Shown here: positions 13,501 through 24,500 of the stretch, piece by piece
Layout: every line of letters starts with the position of its first letter
Numbering within the stretch: the stretch's first letter is position 1
Assembly (NCBI GenBank): GCA_963682055.1
Contig: OY821749.1
Span: forward strand, 5,072,336 to 5,136,335
DNA from: Primula veris
Lineage: Eukaryota; Streptophyta; Magnoliopsida; Ericales; Primulaceae
Length of the DNA: 64,000 bases
Reading direction: 5' to 3'
Notes under the pieces: generated by a model
Databases searched by the model: none
What the model was told of the DNA's origin: nothing
The model's input: only the letters and a program-made list of their open reading frames with translations
Program-made: the position numbers and the translations under genes

Positions 13501-16500
13501 GACAGATCATGAAGCTATGACAAACATGAAGACAGAGTTCATGGCTTTATGGGATGGCTTTACCACAGACCGTAAGTTAAAAGGAGACTGATTTTTAGCA
13601 ATTTTTGTTTGAAGTTTAGTACAGTGCAGTTTCTTCAGTTATTTGTGAAGCATAATAAGATTTATTTGCAGCTTTCAAACTAGTAAGTTAATATTTATCA
13701 AGCTAATGTAAAAATTGCTGGATCATAAATAGTTCAGTGGCATTTGGATGAAGGGTTTAGTACAGTATTGTACAGTAACGTATAATCAGATTCTGCTTCG
13801 ACGTCCAATATAAAGATATTAGGAACTAGTATGCTAACCTTACATTACTAAATGAAATAAACAATTAAAGGTACCAAATCAAGAAAATCGTAGGCTGGTA
13901 CTATTAGTTACAGAACCCAAATACTTTTTTTTTTAAAGTGGAACCCAAATACTTTATAGTTTATACACTATCTTTTGACCTTTTTTTAGTATTTTGTTCA
14001 CTATTCTATCATGTATTTTCTATGTTGGTCTCTGGTCTATGATATTTCTTTGTGTAGCGTACAAAAGTGGAGAAAGGGATAGGCTGAGTACAAAATCTAA
14101 ATTGTGTAAGCTGGCATGAAAAATCGAAATTGATGATAGGTTAATGCAATGTTTTAAATAGCGTTATCGCTAGCGTAGCGTTTTTTCGAAACGCTAAAAG
14201 CGCAAATAGCGTTGCTACATAGCGCTTTGCGGTGTACTTTTTTTTTTGCCTAAATATGCACTAAACTTTAGAATACATAACAACAAAAGATAAAATGTAT
14301 AGTTATATTGGGTAATAATAAAAAAAATTAGAAAAAAAAATGTTGCTGCTGGTGAGTTACGAACTTGGGTCTCTTGGAACATAATACACTATCACAACCA
14401 TCTGGACTACACACACTTTTATGAAAATTACACAAATATTCCTTATTTAGATCCGCTGTTTTTTTTCCTAACTCGCTATTTACGCTTTTGGTCCAAAATT
14501 TTGCGCTTTTTGCGCTTTTGGTCCCAATAGCGTGAATTTAGCGCTTTTCCACCCAAATAGCGTTTTAGCGTAGGCAAATTTTTTTCGAAAAGCGCTATAT
14601 CGCAAAATGTTGCGCAATATAGCACGCTTTTTAAAACAGTGGGTTAATGTACATAACCTTCTTTTAGGTGGGAAAATAGTCTTTTATCTACTGTAATATA
14701 CCAGTATTGTCAACTCTTATGTCGTACATTCTTCCTTGTTTTTATAGAATGACTTGAACACTTTGAAAAACGCACAGTAGAAATTACTTTAATAATTCAT
14801 ATTCTGTTAGCTTTCATTTTTCCAGCACATAAGACCAAATTGTTCCAAAGCCGCTTATAAGCCAATTCTACAAAAAAAATGTTAGCCTTTTAACTGCAAC
14901 AGAAAAGCGCAAAGGGTACTACTGATATATTAGTTGCCATAATAGAGCATTTCCTTCTTTCCTTAACAATGCATAGCTTTGATATATGGTGCAGCGATAC
15001 ATTATCAATGCAGAAAATGTTCGGTTTATGGTTCTTACAGCAGCAAACAGATCAGAGTTGGTGGTTTTTATATAATTTGTAATAGTAACTAGTAACAGTG
15101 TCGTTTCAACTGTCTCTTAAATTTTTCCTTCTTTTGAAAGAATTGAATACTTACGGAAGGCACAGTACAAAATTATAAGTCATTTTAAAACCTAAAATTC
15201 TCTGACCTTTCATATTTTCCGTGACATAGCCAACTTTCTCTGTCACAGCTTATTAGTTGTATTGAAAACATTTGCTTAATTTTACTTTACCCAACTGAAT
15301 AGAGATCTAATAGATATTGTTATTTTACATTGAAATGCAGAAAATGCGCGGGTTATGGTTCTTGCTGCAACAAACCGCCCCTCGGAACTCGATGAAGCTA
15401 TTTTACGCCGTCTTCCTCAGTCCTTTGAGATCAGTTTGCCCGATAAGAGAGAGAGAACAGAGATCTTAAAGGTTATTTTGAAGGATGAAAGTGTAGAAGA
15501 AGATATTGATTTTGAACTTATATCCAGCTTATCTGAAGGCTACACAGGTTCTGACCTTTTTGATGTCTGCAAAAAAGCAGCTTATTTCCCCATTAGGGAC
15601 CTCCTTGATGATGAGAAGAAGGGAAAATCATCATCGGTAAGTGCTATATATATGTTATACAAACTTTAGTATGAGTCGATGGTATCCGTTATGTGTTAGC
15701 TTAAGAAGCATGATAATAAAAGATTTTCATCAACCATTTGAATAGGAATTATGGATTTCCTTTCCTTCCCTCAGGGCTCTTCATTTGCTTCGTTTGTTTG
15801 GTGGTACAAAAAGCAATACGATATTATGTGTCTGTGTGAACTAGTGGGATAAGTTTATGGTCTAAAGAATTTAGCCCGCCCTCTGTCTACCAAACAAGTG
15901 CGAATTAATTTGAGTTGGTTTGGAAACTGATCCTGCCTTGTAAAATGAAGTTCGTTGTTTTACATCCAACTTGATATCCACTTCTATGTTGATTGAGCTT
16001 TGGCTAGTTTGGACTTGTATGAAAATATGAAATGTGTTTCAGAAATGAATCAAACCCAAGTGTTCTATCAGAAACCAAAGTCCAAGGTTAAGCTATTCGA
16101 CTGAAAACTAAGTACATCTTTCAGTTCTCTTATTATATAGTCTTTGGAATTAATATTAATCAAGGTGCTTAAAATATTTTTTTACTAATTTTAGATCCAT
16201 GTTAATGGTTGGGATGATACAACCAAAACACACCATTCCACTCCAAAGCCTAGGTAAATACGACACCAAAATTTTGTAACTTTTGGCTCGTAAGCAAAAC
16301 ATCTTATGGTTAGCTAAATGTAGCAACCCCTTTCATCATACTCTGGATATAGCAAGCATTTATTGCCTGTTTACGAAATGATTGAATAAGGTAAGTTGGG
16401 TTCCAAAGAAGCCTCAATATGTCATAACATTCCAGAGGAGAGTAAACTACAAAAATTCATCACCTTTGCATAACTTCACATTTAAACGAAACAACTTCAA

Positions 16501-16759
16501 ACCAAATGCTCTATTAATGTTTTCTTTCATTTCTTTCTAGGAACCTAGGCCATTGAAGCAGATGGATCTTCAGAGAGTTCTTGAAAAATCGATAAAGACC
16601 AAGACAGCAGCTAAAGAATATTCGAGGTCAAATTCTCATACACCCATTTGGAATAGCGACACCCATGATAATCAGGTCCAAGCAGCTATGGATGATATTT
16701 CTAAGCTTTTTATTTCCCAAATGTTGAACCTTCGACAACAAGATAACCAAGAAGAATGA
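7599..16759 (+). CDS. Msp1/ATAD1-type AAA+ ATPase (five exons)
   Basis: Rebuilt exons are 7599-7802, 11192-11492, 13413-13571, 15341-15636 and 16541-16759. All junctions are GT..AG, phases match, and the product is 392 aa. Family role: a membrane-anchored hexamer that extracts mislocalised tail-anchored proteins from the mitochondrial outer membrane and peroxisomes. Seen: a hydrophobic N-terminal anchor (about residues 11-31), Walker A GPPGTGKT (128-135), pore loop KWFG (160-163), Walker B IIFIDE (183-188), sensor-1 Asn in ATNRPSELDEAILRRLP (Asn233) and the Arg-finger pair (244-245). The length and the order DVIACDVINP..SIGGLDSIKEAL fit plant members from memory. Introns are long (3.4, 1.9, 1.8 and 0.9 kb) and contain MITEs, a SINE-like remnant and a ghost exon copy at 15014. 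The acidic C-terminal tail diverges most. Family call is very secure; the exact organelle is inferred. Confidence 0.95.
7880..8885. repeat. Degenerate intron-1 repeats of the ATAD1/Msp1 gene
   Basis: A module containing CTTAGAGTTGTTGTTTGGTC, TAATTACTA and (T)GGTTTG, often followed by GGGAGAGAACTTGTTAT, recurs near 7890, 8045, 8430 and 8795. The last three are preceded by TTTGT(C/T)AAATCTTC-type sequence and are spaced roughly 365-385 bp apart, so this looks like an old tandem duplication. Between them (8220-8405) TAGTACCCTGAATTC-like units repeat. Confidence 0.6.
8943..9325. mobile_element. MITE-like element in intron 1
   Basis: It begins GGGTGTTTGGTATG, and its right end reads GGGTTCGTTTGGCATCAGG on the other strand, so the termini are inverted and of the GTTTGG class common in plant MITEs. 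The interior is AT-rich and non-coding and contains AAGCTTG-type inverted segments. The short target duplication is unclear (ATT versus TTA), so superfamily is left open. Confidence 0.5.
10807..11075. repeat. 154-bp tandem duplication in intron 1
   Basis: AAGAATGAGAGATAATAATG then CTGATA, followed by GGTGGTTTC and TTTCCAAATAG, occurs at 10807 and again at 10961. Similarity continues through GATATATGAAAC. The second copy ends just before the exon-2 acceptor region (exon 2 starts at 11192). Confidence 0.75.
13291..13360 (-). mobile_element. tRNA-like SINE remnant in intron 2
   Basis: On the minus strand, TTTGCCCAAAATGGTTA (13339-13355) resembles a Pol III A box, and GGGTCCGATCCC (13299-13310) resembles a B box. 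This is the usual tRNA-like head of plant SINEs. The two boxes are a plausible distance apart. It cannot fold into a full tRNA as read, so it is a tRNA-derived repeat, not a tRNA gene. Confidence 0.5.
14149..14641. mobile_element. Mutator-like MITE in intron 3, 10-bp TSD
   Basis: The left end is ATGTTTTAAATAGCG and the right end, reversed, is CACTGTTTTAAAAAGCG. The flanks GGTTAATGCA (14139-14148) and GGTTAATGTA (14642-14651) match at 9 of 10 bases, a target duplication of the length typical of Mutator elements. The interior is full of AGCGCTTT/AAAGCGCT inverted motifs and carries a tRNA-like module on the minus strand (about 14345-14412). A related element lies at 22253-22412. Confidence 0.75.
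15014..15060 (+). pseudogene. Ghost copy of the start of exon 4
   Basis: After a perfect acceptor (ATGCAG) the sequence AAAATGTTCGG.. repeats the opening of exon 4 (AAAATGCGCGG.., 15341). Spliced in the same phase after exon 3 it would read QNVRFMVLTAANRSELVVFI and then stop, against QNARVMVLAATNRPSELDEA in the true exon. The copy lies about 327 bp upstream inside intron 3, and sequence upstream of both (about 14735-14825 and 15121-15215) is also similar, so a local tandem duplication created it. It has one 3-nt deletion and no convincing donor site apart from a weak TTG/GTGGTT. Confidence 0.8.
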
Positions 16760-17203
16760 CTGTCCTTTGGATGTTCTGTAAAGTTGTTTAGTAATCGACA
16801 ATCAAATCTAAATTAAGGTTTGATTTTCTTAATTGTAGAATGGAAGTATTTTGGACCTTTGGATTAGCACTTTGGCAAGAGGCAATGTTTTCCTTTATTC
16901 AAAAACCTAAAAAGAAAAATTAAAATGAGTAATCCATTCTGGTTGAATAGATCTTTGTGGCTCCCATTTATTTGACTCGTCTGGTTTCCCTTTCCTTGTT
17001 AATTGAATTCTATATTAGCTAGATTACATTGTATACTTTATTTTATGCAATAACGTCCTTCAATTGAATCAATCAATTCATAACTTATCTGCAATTTCGT
17101 GCCTTATATTTGTTTTTGGTTGTGAATTATGGCCTATACTCCTTTTTGTGGGAGAGGTTATCTCTAGGGGAAAATATACATTCATTATACCTAACTACCG
17201 GCC

Positions 17204-17950
17204 GATAACAATTTGGGTATTGAGCTACATTTTTTTTTTCTAATTTGGGTATAATTCCGTTAAATTAATTAAACGGGAATTAAGTTTAAATTTCACTTTA
17301 GTCTCATATTTTATAAAATTAATTATTTTAACCTGAAAATTTTTTAAAAATTAACTTTTTAGTATACAAATAAACAAATAGTTAAATAATATAATTAACT
17401 ATCAAATCCTTCGGGCAGTTGCAAGTTTAAAAAAACAAAACCCAGGTGTGTACTACTAGTATATATTATCTCCAACCGCTTTAATATATCAACACTTTCT
17501 TTTAATTCCATTTTCAAACTCGTGATTGTTCAAGATAAAATCCACTAAATCACTTCCCTGATACATTTTAGTTCCAGCTTAAATTATTTACAGTCCAAGT
17601 GTTTAATTATACTTCAGCACCACCTTTATTTCTTTTGAAACCTACTATCTTTTTATTCCAACTTGTTTTGAGATATCAAGACTTTTTCCAAAAGAATTAT
17701 TTTGTATTTTTTGTATAATATGTATAATGTATATGAATATATATCTATTTGCCTGTGAGTAATTGAGTATATTAAATAGTAGTTAAAATTTCAAAACATT
17801 TCAGTTAAATTGATTTACTTTATAAAATAAGGGATCAAAACGAAAATATAACTGAACTTCCGTCTCCGTCTACCTAAATTAGAAAAATAATAATATGTAG
17901 TTTAGTAGTCAAATTGGTAAATATGATAGTTTGGTACCTATAATGTTATC
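17204..17950. mobile_element. Inverted-repeat element, probable MITE
   Basis: The left end GATAACAATTTGGGTA and the reversed right end GATAACATTATAGGTA match. Further in, TTTCTAATTT(G/A)GGTA and TATTTTATAAA(A/G)T segments also pair between the two arms. The interior is non-coding. Ends are approximate and no target duplication was established. Confidence 0.45.
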
Positions 17951-18638
17951 AACTGCATATAAATAAACGAATTTTTCCTTCTTTTTTTTTTTTACCAAAC
18001 TATTATTTATTAAATTAAATTATCAAAAACATACTTGACAAATTATTGCTTCCTAAAACCCTATTTCTAATATATCCCTCCAACCTCTTTGCCTCTCTGT
18101 CCTCGTTTTCTCTCTTCATCTCTCTTATTTCTCTCTATATATCTATTGATGATGGAGGAGATAATAAAACTTCATAATCTATTGCGATCTTTTCGGAATT
18201 TTATTTTTATGGTGTATTTTAGTAAATACGAGCTTTATTTTGAGATTTAGACCCACTAAGTCGTATTATGTCTAATTGGAGGTTTTTGGACTTTTGTGTG
18301 TATTAGTTGAGTCGTTTCGGCCAATTGTTTATATATATGACTTGTGAGGGTGGTTTTCAAATGTGTTTGTTACTATTAAGCTTGATACAACTTTAGAAAA
18401 AAACTGTATCAAATCTGAAAAAAATAGGTGACCTTTTAAAAAAGGGATATGAATCATTGAAAAAAAAAAGTCACACAATTTTTAAACGATTTGTGTAGAC
18501 TGAAAAGTGGAATGAAAAGTCGAATCTGGCAATGGCAATCTTTAGTAAGGTTGTAGCGGTGGTTCCTCAGCAAAGTGGTAGCCTGCATGGAGGTAGCAGA
18601 GTGGCGTAAGGGAGAGAGCGCTCAACTCGGGTGAGGGT

Positions 18639-18660
18639 GGGGGGGGGGGGGGGGGGGGGG
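18639..18660 (+). repeat. G22 homopolymer
   Basis: An uninterrupted run of 22 G bases follows GGGTGAGGGT. It could form a G-quadruplex, and its exact length is prone to sequencing or assembly error. Confidence 0.8.
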
Positions 18661-19444
18661 TGTCTAGTCCGATGTTGGTAACGATAAGTGACAGTGGGTC
18701 GGTATGAGATTTTGATCGGTGATTTTTACGTGTGAAGTAGAGAGAGAGAGAGTTGTTTTATAGTTTAATTCTTTTTTACTTTTGACGGATTGCAAAATAT
18801 ACATTCTTCCTCGTAACTAAATAGGTACATACGGAGCCTTTTAAGTAATCCAGTGTCACATTTTGTTCTCCTCCCCGCTCTATTCTCCATATGAAAAAAT
18901 ATGATAATAGCAATAAATTTACATATTGAAATTAAAAAATATGGATGACTGAAACAAAATAAAAGAATATAAAAAGCCAGGAAAAAACACTAAAAGATAT
19001 AGAAAATTGAAAAAAAAAATGTGAAAAAAGAGGGGGAAAGACAGATAAAACCCCCTCAAGATAATGCATACACATGATTAGTACAAAATGCTATACATGA
19101 TCACACTACGTGGAAGATCTCATGATCTTACACACGTATGACCTCATACACAAGATCAAAAAAACCTATCAAAAAATTACGAAAAATCGGACATAATCAC
19201 ACACAAGACTACAATTGAAGGGTTGACTGGTTGTAGGTAGGCCATGTTTGTTTACATTATTACAAATGGTGTAACACTAAATGATCATATTGAAGCCACT
19301 TAATAATTTGTTTGGAAGATAATTTGTTAATTGATATTAAAAGTGGTATTGTACTATTAAATGTATTATAGGGTAAGGCATACGGACTCATCACTAGTAT
19401 TCGATTTTGATACCTCTAATATGGTGACACCACCTCCTTTTTCC

Positions 19445-20122
19445 GGTGCATAATTTATGAATACAGTTTAATTTCACACATATTACTTATACTTCCTAAA
19501 TAATAAGTTTGTTTTTATTTTATTATAAAAATATTGACTTCGTAAAAAAGACAAAAAATGTTAAAACATAAAACTTAGTTGAAAAGGTTAGAAAGAGAGC
19601 TGAAAAAAAAAAAAGGTTAAAGTCATTTTTTGATTTTTGAATCTTTTGAGTTTATTAAAAAATAAAAAATAAAAACTAATTAATAATTAAAAAAATTGTA
19701 ATATTATTAAGCTTGGTTAAAAGTTAGATAATGTGTTCAAAAAATAATAAACTGATTTTTTTTTTTATCTTTCACAGAGAGTCTTTAATAAGGTTAGAAA
19801 ATACCTAAAATCCCTGGAAAAAAAATACAGCTATTTTTCAGTTTTACAATCTATTTTGTAATTTTAAAAACCTATGTTTAAATCGCGTTGGTATGTTTTA
19901 TTTTTTACTGTTTTCTAAAGAGTAAAAATTTCAAAAAAAAAATAATTTTTTTAATTTTAAAATTTTGATTCTAACTTTTAAAACCAAGTTCTGTATTTAT
20001 TTTTATTTTTATTTTTATTGAGAAAGTCAATTCAAAATCGAACATATTAATTAGTTACCAACTTAACAAATGTAACTAATTAATAGGTGTGAAATTGAAC
20101 TAAATTTAGAAATTATGCACCA
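19445..20122. mobile_element. TIR element (~680 bp) upstream of the MADS gene
   Basis: Left arm: GGTGCATAATTTATGAATAC, then AGTTTAATTTCACACATATTA. The reversed right arm: GGTGCATAATTTCTAAATTT, then AGTTCAATTTCACACCTATTA. The inverted repeats extend at least 45 bp. The interior is A/T-rich with no coding potential. Such a length and TIR fit a non-autonomous DNA transposon; the superfamily is not determined. Confidence 0.65.
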
Positions 20123-20437
20123 CCCATCCAAATTTTGGATAAATAATTATATTCAAAAATAAATTAAAAAAGAGTTACACCTGAAAATACTAGTGACCAA
20201 TCTGCTTTTATAAATCATTATTATTACAACTCGCCCAATAATGTAATAAATCATTATTAAACCCTTATTAGTTATTACAACTCGCGCCCATATTAATCAT
20301 AAAAAACTTTCCTTGTCCGCCGCGTTACTCTCTCTCTCTTTCCTTATTTTATACTATCTAATTAGTAATTACCACATCATAAACCTTAAATCCCATTGAT
20401 TAAACCTTAAAACCCACTGATTAACACAATATATACC

Positions 20438-21517
20438 ATGGTGAAACCCCGAAGAAAAGAAATCAAAAAAATCGAATCGACTAAAGCGAGAAACGTTTGT
20501 TTCTGTAAACGCCGTAAAGGCCTTTTCAAGAAGTTTGATGAACTGCGTCGTCTTGACCCTGATATTTACGTCTCTGCCATTGTTTTCTCACCTGCCGGAA
20601 AACCCTTTGTTTTTGGAGATACTGACTTCTTTTTCAATATTCCGCCACATCATCGCACAAACGAGTTCAACGATATACTTTCGGTCGATATATCTAGCCT
20701 CAATGTGACTGAGTTGGAATCCCATGCACGTGAACTTCAACGGTTGAGATCTCTTTTGTCGTTTAAGGTTAACGAAAGTCGAAATACTAATGGTGAAAGT
20801 TTTTCAGGATCTGGGGTTAATTCGGAATTTGTAAACTTTGTTTCTGGGTCTGAAAGTTTTGGAGATGATGTGGGTATTTTTCCAGATTTGGGCTATGATT
20901 TTGAATCAAATATTAATGGTAGTTTTTTCGAATCTGGTGTAAATTCTGATATTGCAAGTTTTAGTTCTAGATCTGATATTGTCATAGGAGAGGATCAATG
21001 TGTTGATTTTGAAAATATTGTCGACGACGATTATAATATTTTCCTGACTAATGTAGATAGAAACATTGGTTCTATGGGTTTTCCGGGGTCTCAGGTGAAT
21101 TCTGAATTTTTAGATTTTCATTCTCGTTCTACAGCTGGTCGAGAGGAAAGTGACTTAATGTCCGGATTTGGGGTTAATGTTGGTTCTAGAACCGAGGATT
21201 TTCCTGTTTCTGAGTTAGACTTCCAAGTCATGGAATGTGACAATTTTCTGAATTTATCTGAATTGGAGGAGGATAACGTTGTCGGGTTTGGTGACGATTA
21301 TCTGAATTTATCAGAATTGGAAGAGGATAACGTTGTCGGTTTTGGTGACGATTTTCTCAATTTATCCGAATTGGAGGAGGATAACGTTGTCGGTTTTTGT
21401 GCTGATTTTGAACCAGGAATGGGTATAGGACCTGAAGATGAAGAAATAGAAGCTGTTTTGAGAGATTTTATAAACGATGCCGACGACAATAGCAATTGTA
21501 TTAATAGCGTGTTCTGA
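20438..21517 (+). CDS. Type I MADS-box transcription factor
   Basis: An intronless frame of 359 aa, typical of type I MADS genes. Residues 1-62 form the MADS DNA-binding and dimerisation domain: a basic start (MVKPRRKEIKKIES), then CKRRKGLFKKFDELRRLD and AIVFSPAGKPFVFG, closest in memory to the M-alpha group (AGL61/AGL62-like). These nuclear factors act mainly in the female gametophyte and endosperm. Oddities: the usual F/S before KRR is FC, and the usual LCGA segment is replaced by LDPDI. No K domain is present. The long tail is acidic and rich in Ser, Asp, Gly and Phe, with recurring SG(V/S)NSE and SRS segments, and carries three 18-aa repeats (residues 268-321). An acidic tail suggests transcriptional activation, which is inference. 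Confidence 0.9.
   Translation: MVKPRRKEIKKIESTKARNVCFCKRRKGLFKKFDELRRLDPDIYVSAIVFSPAGKPFVFGDTDFFFNIPPHHRTNEFNDILSVDISSLNVTELESHARELQRLRSLLSFKVNESRNTNGESFSGSGVNSEFVNFVSGSESFGDDVGIFPDLGYDFESNINGSFFESGVNSDIASFSSRSDIVIGEDQCVDFENIVDDDYNIFLTNVDRNIGSMGFPGSQVNSEFLDFHSRSTAGREESDLMSGFGVNVGSRTEDFPVSELDFQVMECDNFLNLSELEEDNVVGFGDDYLNLSELEEDNVVGFGDDFLNLSELEEDNVVGFCADFEPGMGIGPEDEEIEAVLRDFINDADDNSNCINSVF
21239..21400 (+). repeat. 3 x 54-bp in-frame repeat in the MADS gene
   Basis: Three consecutive 18-codon units encode D(N/D)(F/Y)LNLSELEEDNVVGF(G/C). Units start at 21239, 21293 and 21347 and differ at only a few bases, so the duplication is recent. The unit has the spacing of an acidic-hydrophobic motif (LNLSELEE). 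Confidence 0.95.
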
Positions 21518-24500
21518 GACTATAGCGTATAGTAAATAGTTATTGGATGCCCCCAAATTCTTGGTAATATTATTAGTAGTCCAAGTGTAATCTCCTCGGG
21601 GTGCTCTTCTGGTTAACAAGAATCATATATGATACCATTCGATTCTTCTTATTGCCGTCTCGTAGCCAATAGCATGCTTAACTTTCATTCGGCATTATAT
21701 TTTTGTCACTGCAGGTGTCTTTATATTAACCCAATCTTGTGCGAATATTTTTGCTTGCTTATGTTTCTTTATGTTAATATAAAGCAAGCTTGATATGTAT
21801 CTATGTTCTATTTTGGTAAGAGAAAGTGATTAGTGGTTAGAGCTACCTTTTGTACCGTTTTTGGATGAACTTTATGAGTTACTGTTATGCAGCTTATGCT
21901 ATTATTAAGCTTACTTGATAAGTGCGTGTTCTTTTTTGGTAAGTTTAAGTCAATTAATGCTACCTTTTCATTGTAGTTTAGATAAACTTTCTCAGTTAAT
22001 AGTTCTTTCTCAGTGCGTGTTTTGATTTGATATAATTATAGTAATGACCACCAGGTACACTTGATCCACATGAATTTCAATGTGAAATACTTAAAACCTT
22101 AAACTTGAAGATTGGAACTGGTTTTCATATACGATTTTGCTTAGTTGTTTTGAATTTCCATGGAGCTCATCTTGGGAAGCATTTGAGTGTTCAACTTTAA
22201 GCTATGCTTTTTTAACTTTAGTTACAAAAGCTGTAAGTTGTAAGCTACAAATTCATTGTTTTAAAAAGCGCGCTTCATAGTGAAAAAGCTCGATTCAAAG
22301 CTTAAAAAACTTGCTTTTCCACCTTTTAGGCTGCTAAAAGCTTACGTTTTTACGCTTTTATCATATCTCTTACAAAAACGCTTTAGCTAAGATTTTCCTT
22401 TTTAAAACACCGGCTACAATCACCAAATTTGTTGTGATATAAAATAAGCTACTCTGTTTTAAGTCAGCACAGCATACTTTTCCTCCATATGTTTGTCTTT
22501 CAACTTTACTGAGATATGTTTGTTGTACTTTAGTTTAATGCTGTTACAACTCATATTTGTTGAATTATACTATTATAGTTCTATTCATGTTTCTGAGTTC
22601 TGAGAAGGCAGACCCAAGCCTTGTTCTTGAGATAGTAAAATCATCAGTTAAATAACGTGTCTTCGGATACTGAATCTCTTTCCGAATAGTTTTACTGATT
22701 AAGTTTCTTCCCCCTTTTCTTATTTGTGTTTGTTTTGATAGCACAGCTATTTCTTACATACTTAGCAGGTTCCATTAACTTGGTTCAATATGATTAGTTT
22801 TCTAGCACATCAAACTCAAATTCAACTCTTAACAGTCATGCATCATGCATGTGATCATAGCTGAAGAAGCATATACAAATTTTTAATTAAAATCAGAGGC
22901 AAACAAGATGTCTTAATTGATGCATTTTTGAAAATTAAATCTTAAGAAATTGAGAAATCTTCTCCTCTACTTCTGGAGCCTAGGAACATAAATAAAAAAC
23001 CTAAAACACAAATGCATAACTAGTTTAACCTAATCGGATTCTAAAGATGAAGAGATGTAATTGATCAAACGAAGTCGGCACATCCTCTTAGACTTCTGTT
23101 GAGTTGAACCATGTTTGATAATTTTTGATATCTTTTGACTTTTTTTCGGATATCTTTTGACTTTTGTTTCTACTTTCGGTTTTTCCGAACTTTATTTACG
23201 TTGTTTAGTAAAATATAGATTTTTAATTCAAATTTTAGATTTTAATTTTAATTTTGGTAATTCTTAAAAAAAATCTGAGAATTTTTTACACTTTCTGGTT
23301 TTTACCTGATTATTTTTATGGTTTATAAATTTTATTTTTATTTGTAAAGTAGTGTATATTTGGAAACAAAAACATAGATGTGAGATCTTTAGTGTAAAAG
23401 ACCATTTATGAGAAAATTATTAAAACATACAATTTTTCAAGTCTAATTACTAAAAACTATACATCAAAAATAACACATCAGAGGTGAGGTGTTACTAATA
23501 GTATCATGTTACTAATACGGGTATTAGTATAGAAAATATTAGTAATAGGTCACCTTTTACAAAAAAAAATTAAATGGATGTCTGTCGAAACTTTTTAAGT
23601 TCCAGTCACCCGATCCAATAAAAAAGAAGTTAAAAGTTATTTTTAAGCTTAAAAAATAACTTATAATCTATACGATAAATATATTAAAATGTTAAAAAAA
23701 AATTAAAATTTATTTTTAAGCTTAAAAACAGATATTATAATCTACACGAGAAAAATATCAAAGTGTAAAAAAATAACTTAAAAACTGTTTTTTTTTAGCT
23801 TTTTTTAGTGTTTGTTTGAATTATTAAGTAAAAAAAAAATACAAAAAAAATTACGAAAATAAGTTTTTTTTTTTTATTACCAACCTACACTTTAGAATCT
23901 TATGAGAGTAGTGACATATGAACAAATTTTTTATTGAAATGTGACATTCCACCAATAAAGCCGTTAATACATATGCTTTGGACTATTTATACCATGCTAG
24001 TAATAGTGCATGTTTATCTCATCCTATAAACAAGCATGAGCATCAAGTATCAAGCAAATAACGTTTAAAAAAGCTGGGATTATTTACGCTACTCTAGCCT
24101 ATGCAAGGAAAATATTCAAAAAAGATTCATAATCTCTCAACCAACTGTATTCCAAGGCTCGAGATAAAAAGAGCTTAAAACCTAAAATCAAACGAAGCCT
24201 ACAGCAAATTTTATCAAGCTTAAAGCTATTATACCGTCGTAATGATTTGCAGTTATTCAAAATCTGATGTTCAAACAACTGGGGCTATATAAAATATAAA
24301 TCAGGATGTAGCATGATTCTGCAAATTGCCCAGATCGGATTTCAAAATATCAATTCAAAATCTGATGAACAAATAATTAAGGGCAATGTAGCCGCTATGA
24401 CAAAAAAGACAAGAAAGGAGATCGGAGATCCAACCCCAGAGAGAGAGAGAGACAGAGAGCAGCAGAGAAGTACACGGGAGAAGACTGAGATAAGGCAAAA

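Larger units (their letters stand above)
16760..20437. other. Intergenic: ATAD1/Msp1 gene to MADS gene
   Basis: The first few hundred bases should be the 3' UTR of the upstream gene. The rest has no credible coding frame. It contains an inverted-repeat element (17204-17950), a long G homopolymer (18639-18660), a TIR element (19445-20122) and many A/T runs. A CT-rich stretch at about 20329-20342 and TATTTTATACTAT at 20346 precede the MADS gene and may belong to its promoter. Confidence 0.55.

Noticed and set aside
18639..18660. G22 run as a telomere-like or regulatory element
   Set aside because: A plain homopolymer with no repeat unit; likely slippage-prone and possibly inexact in length.
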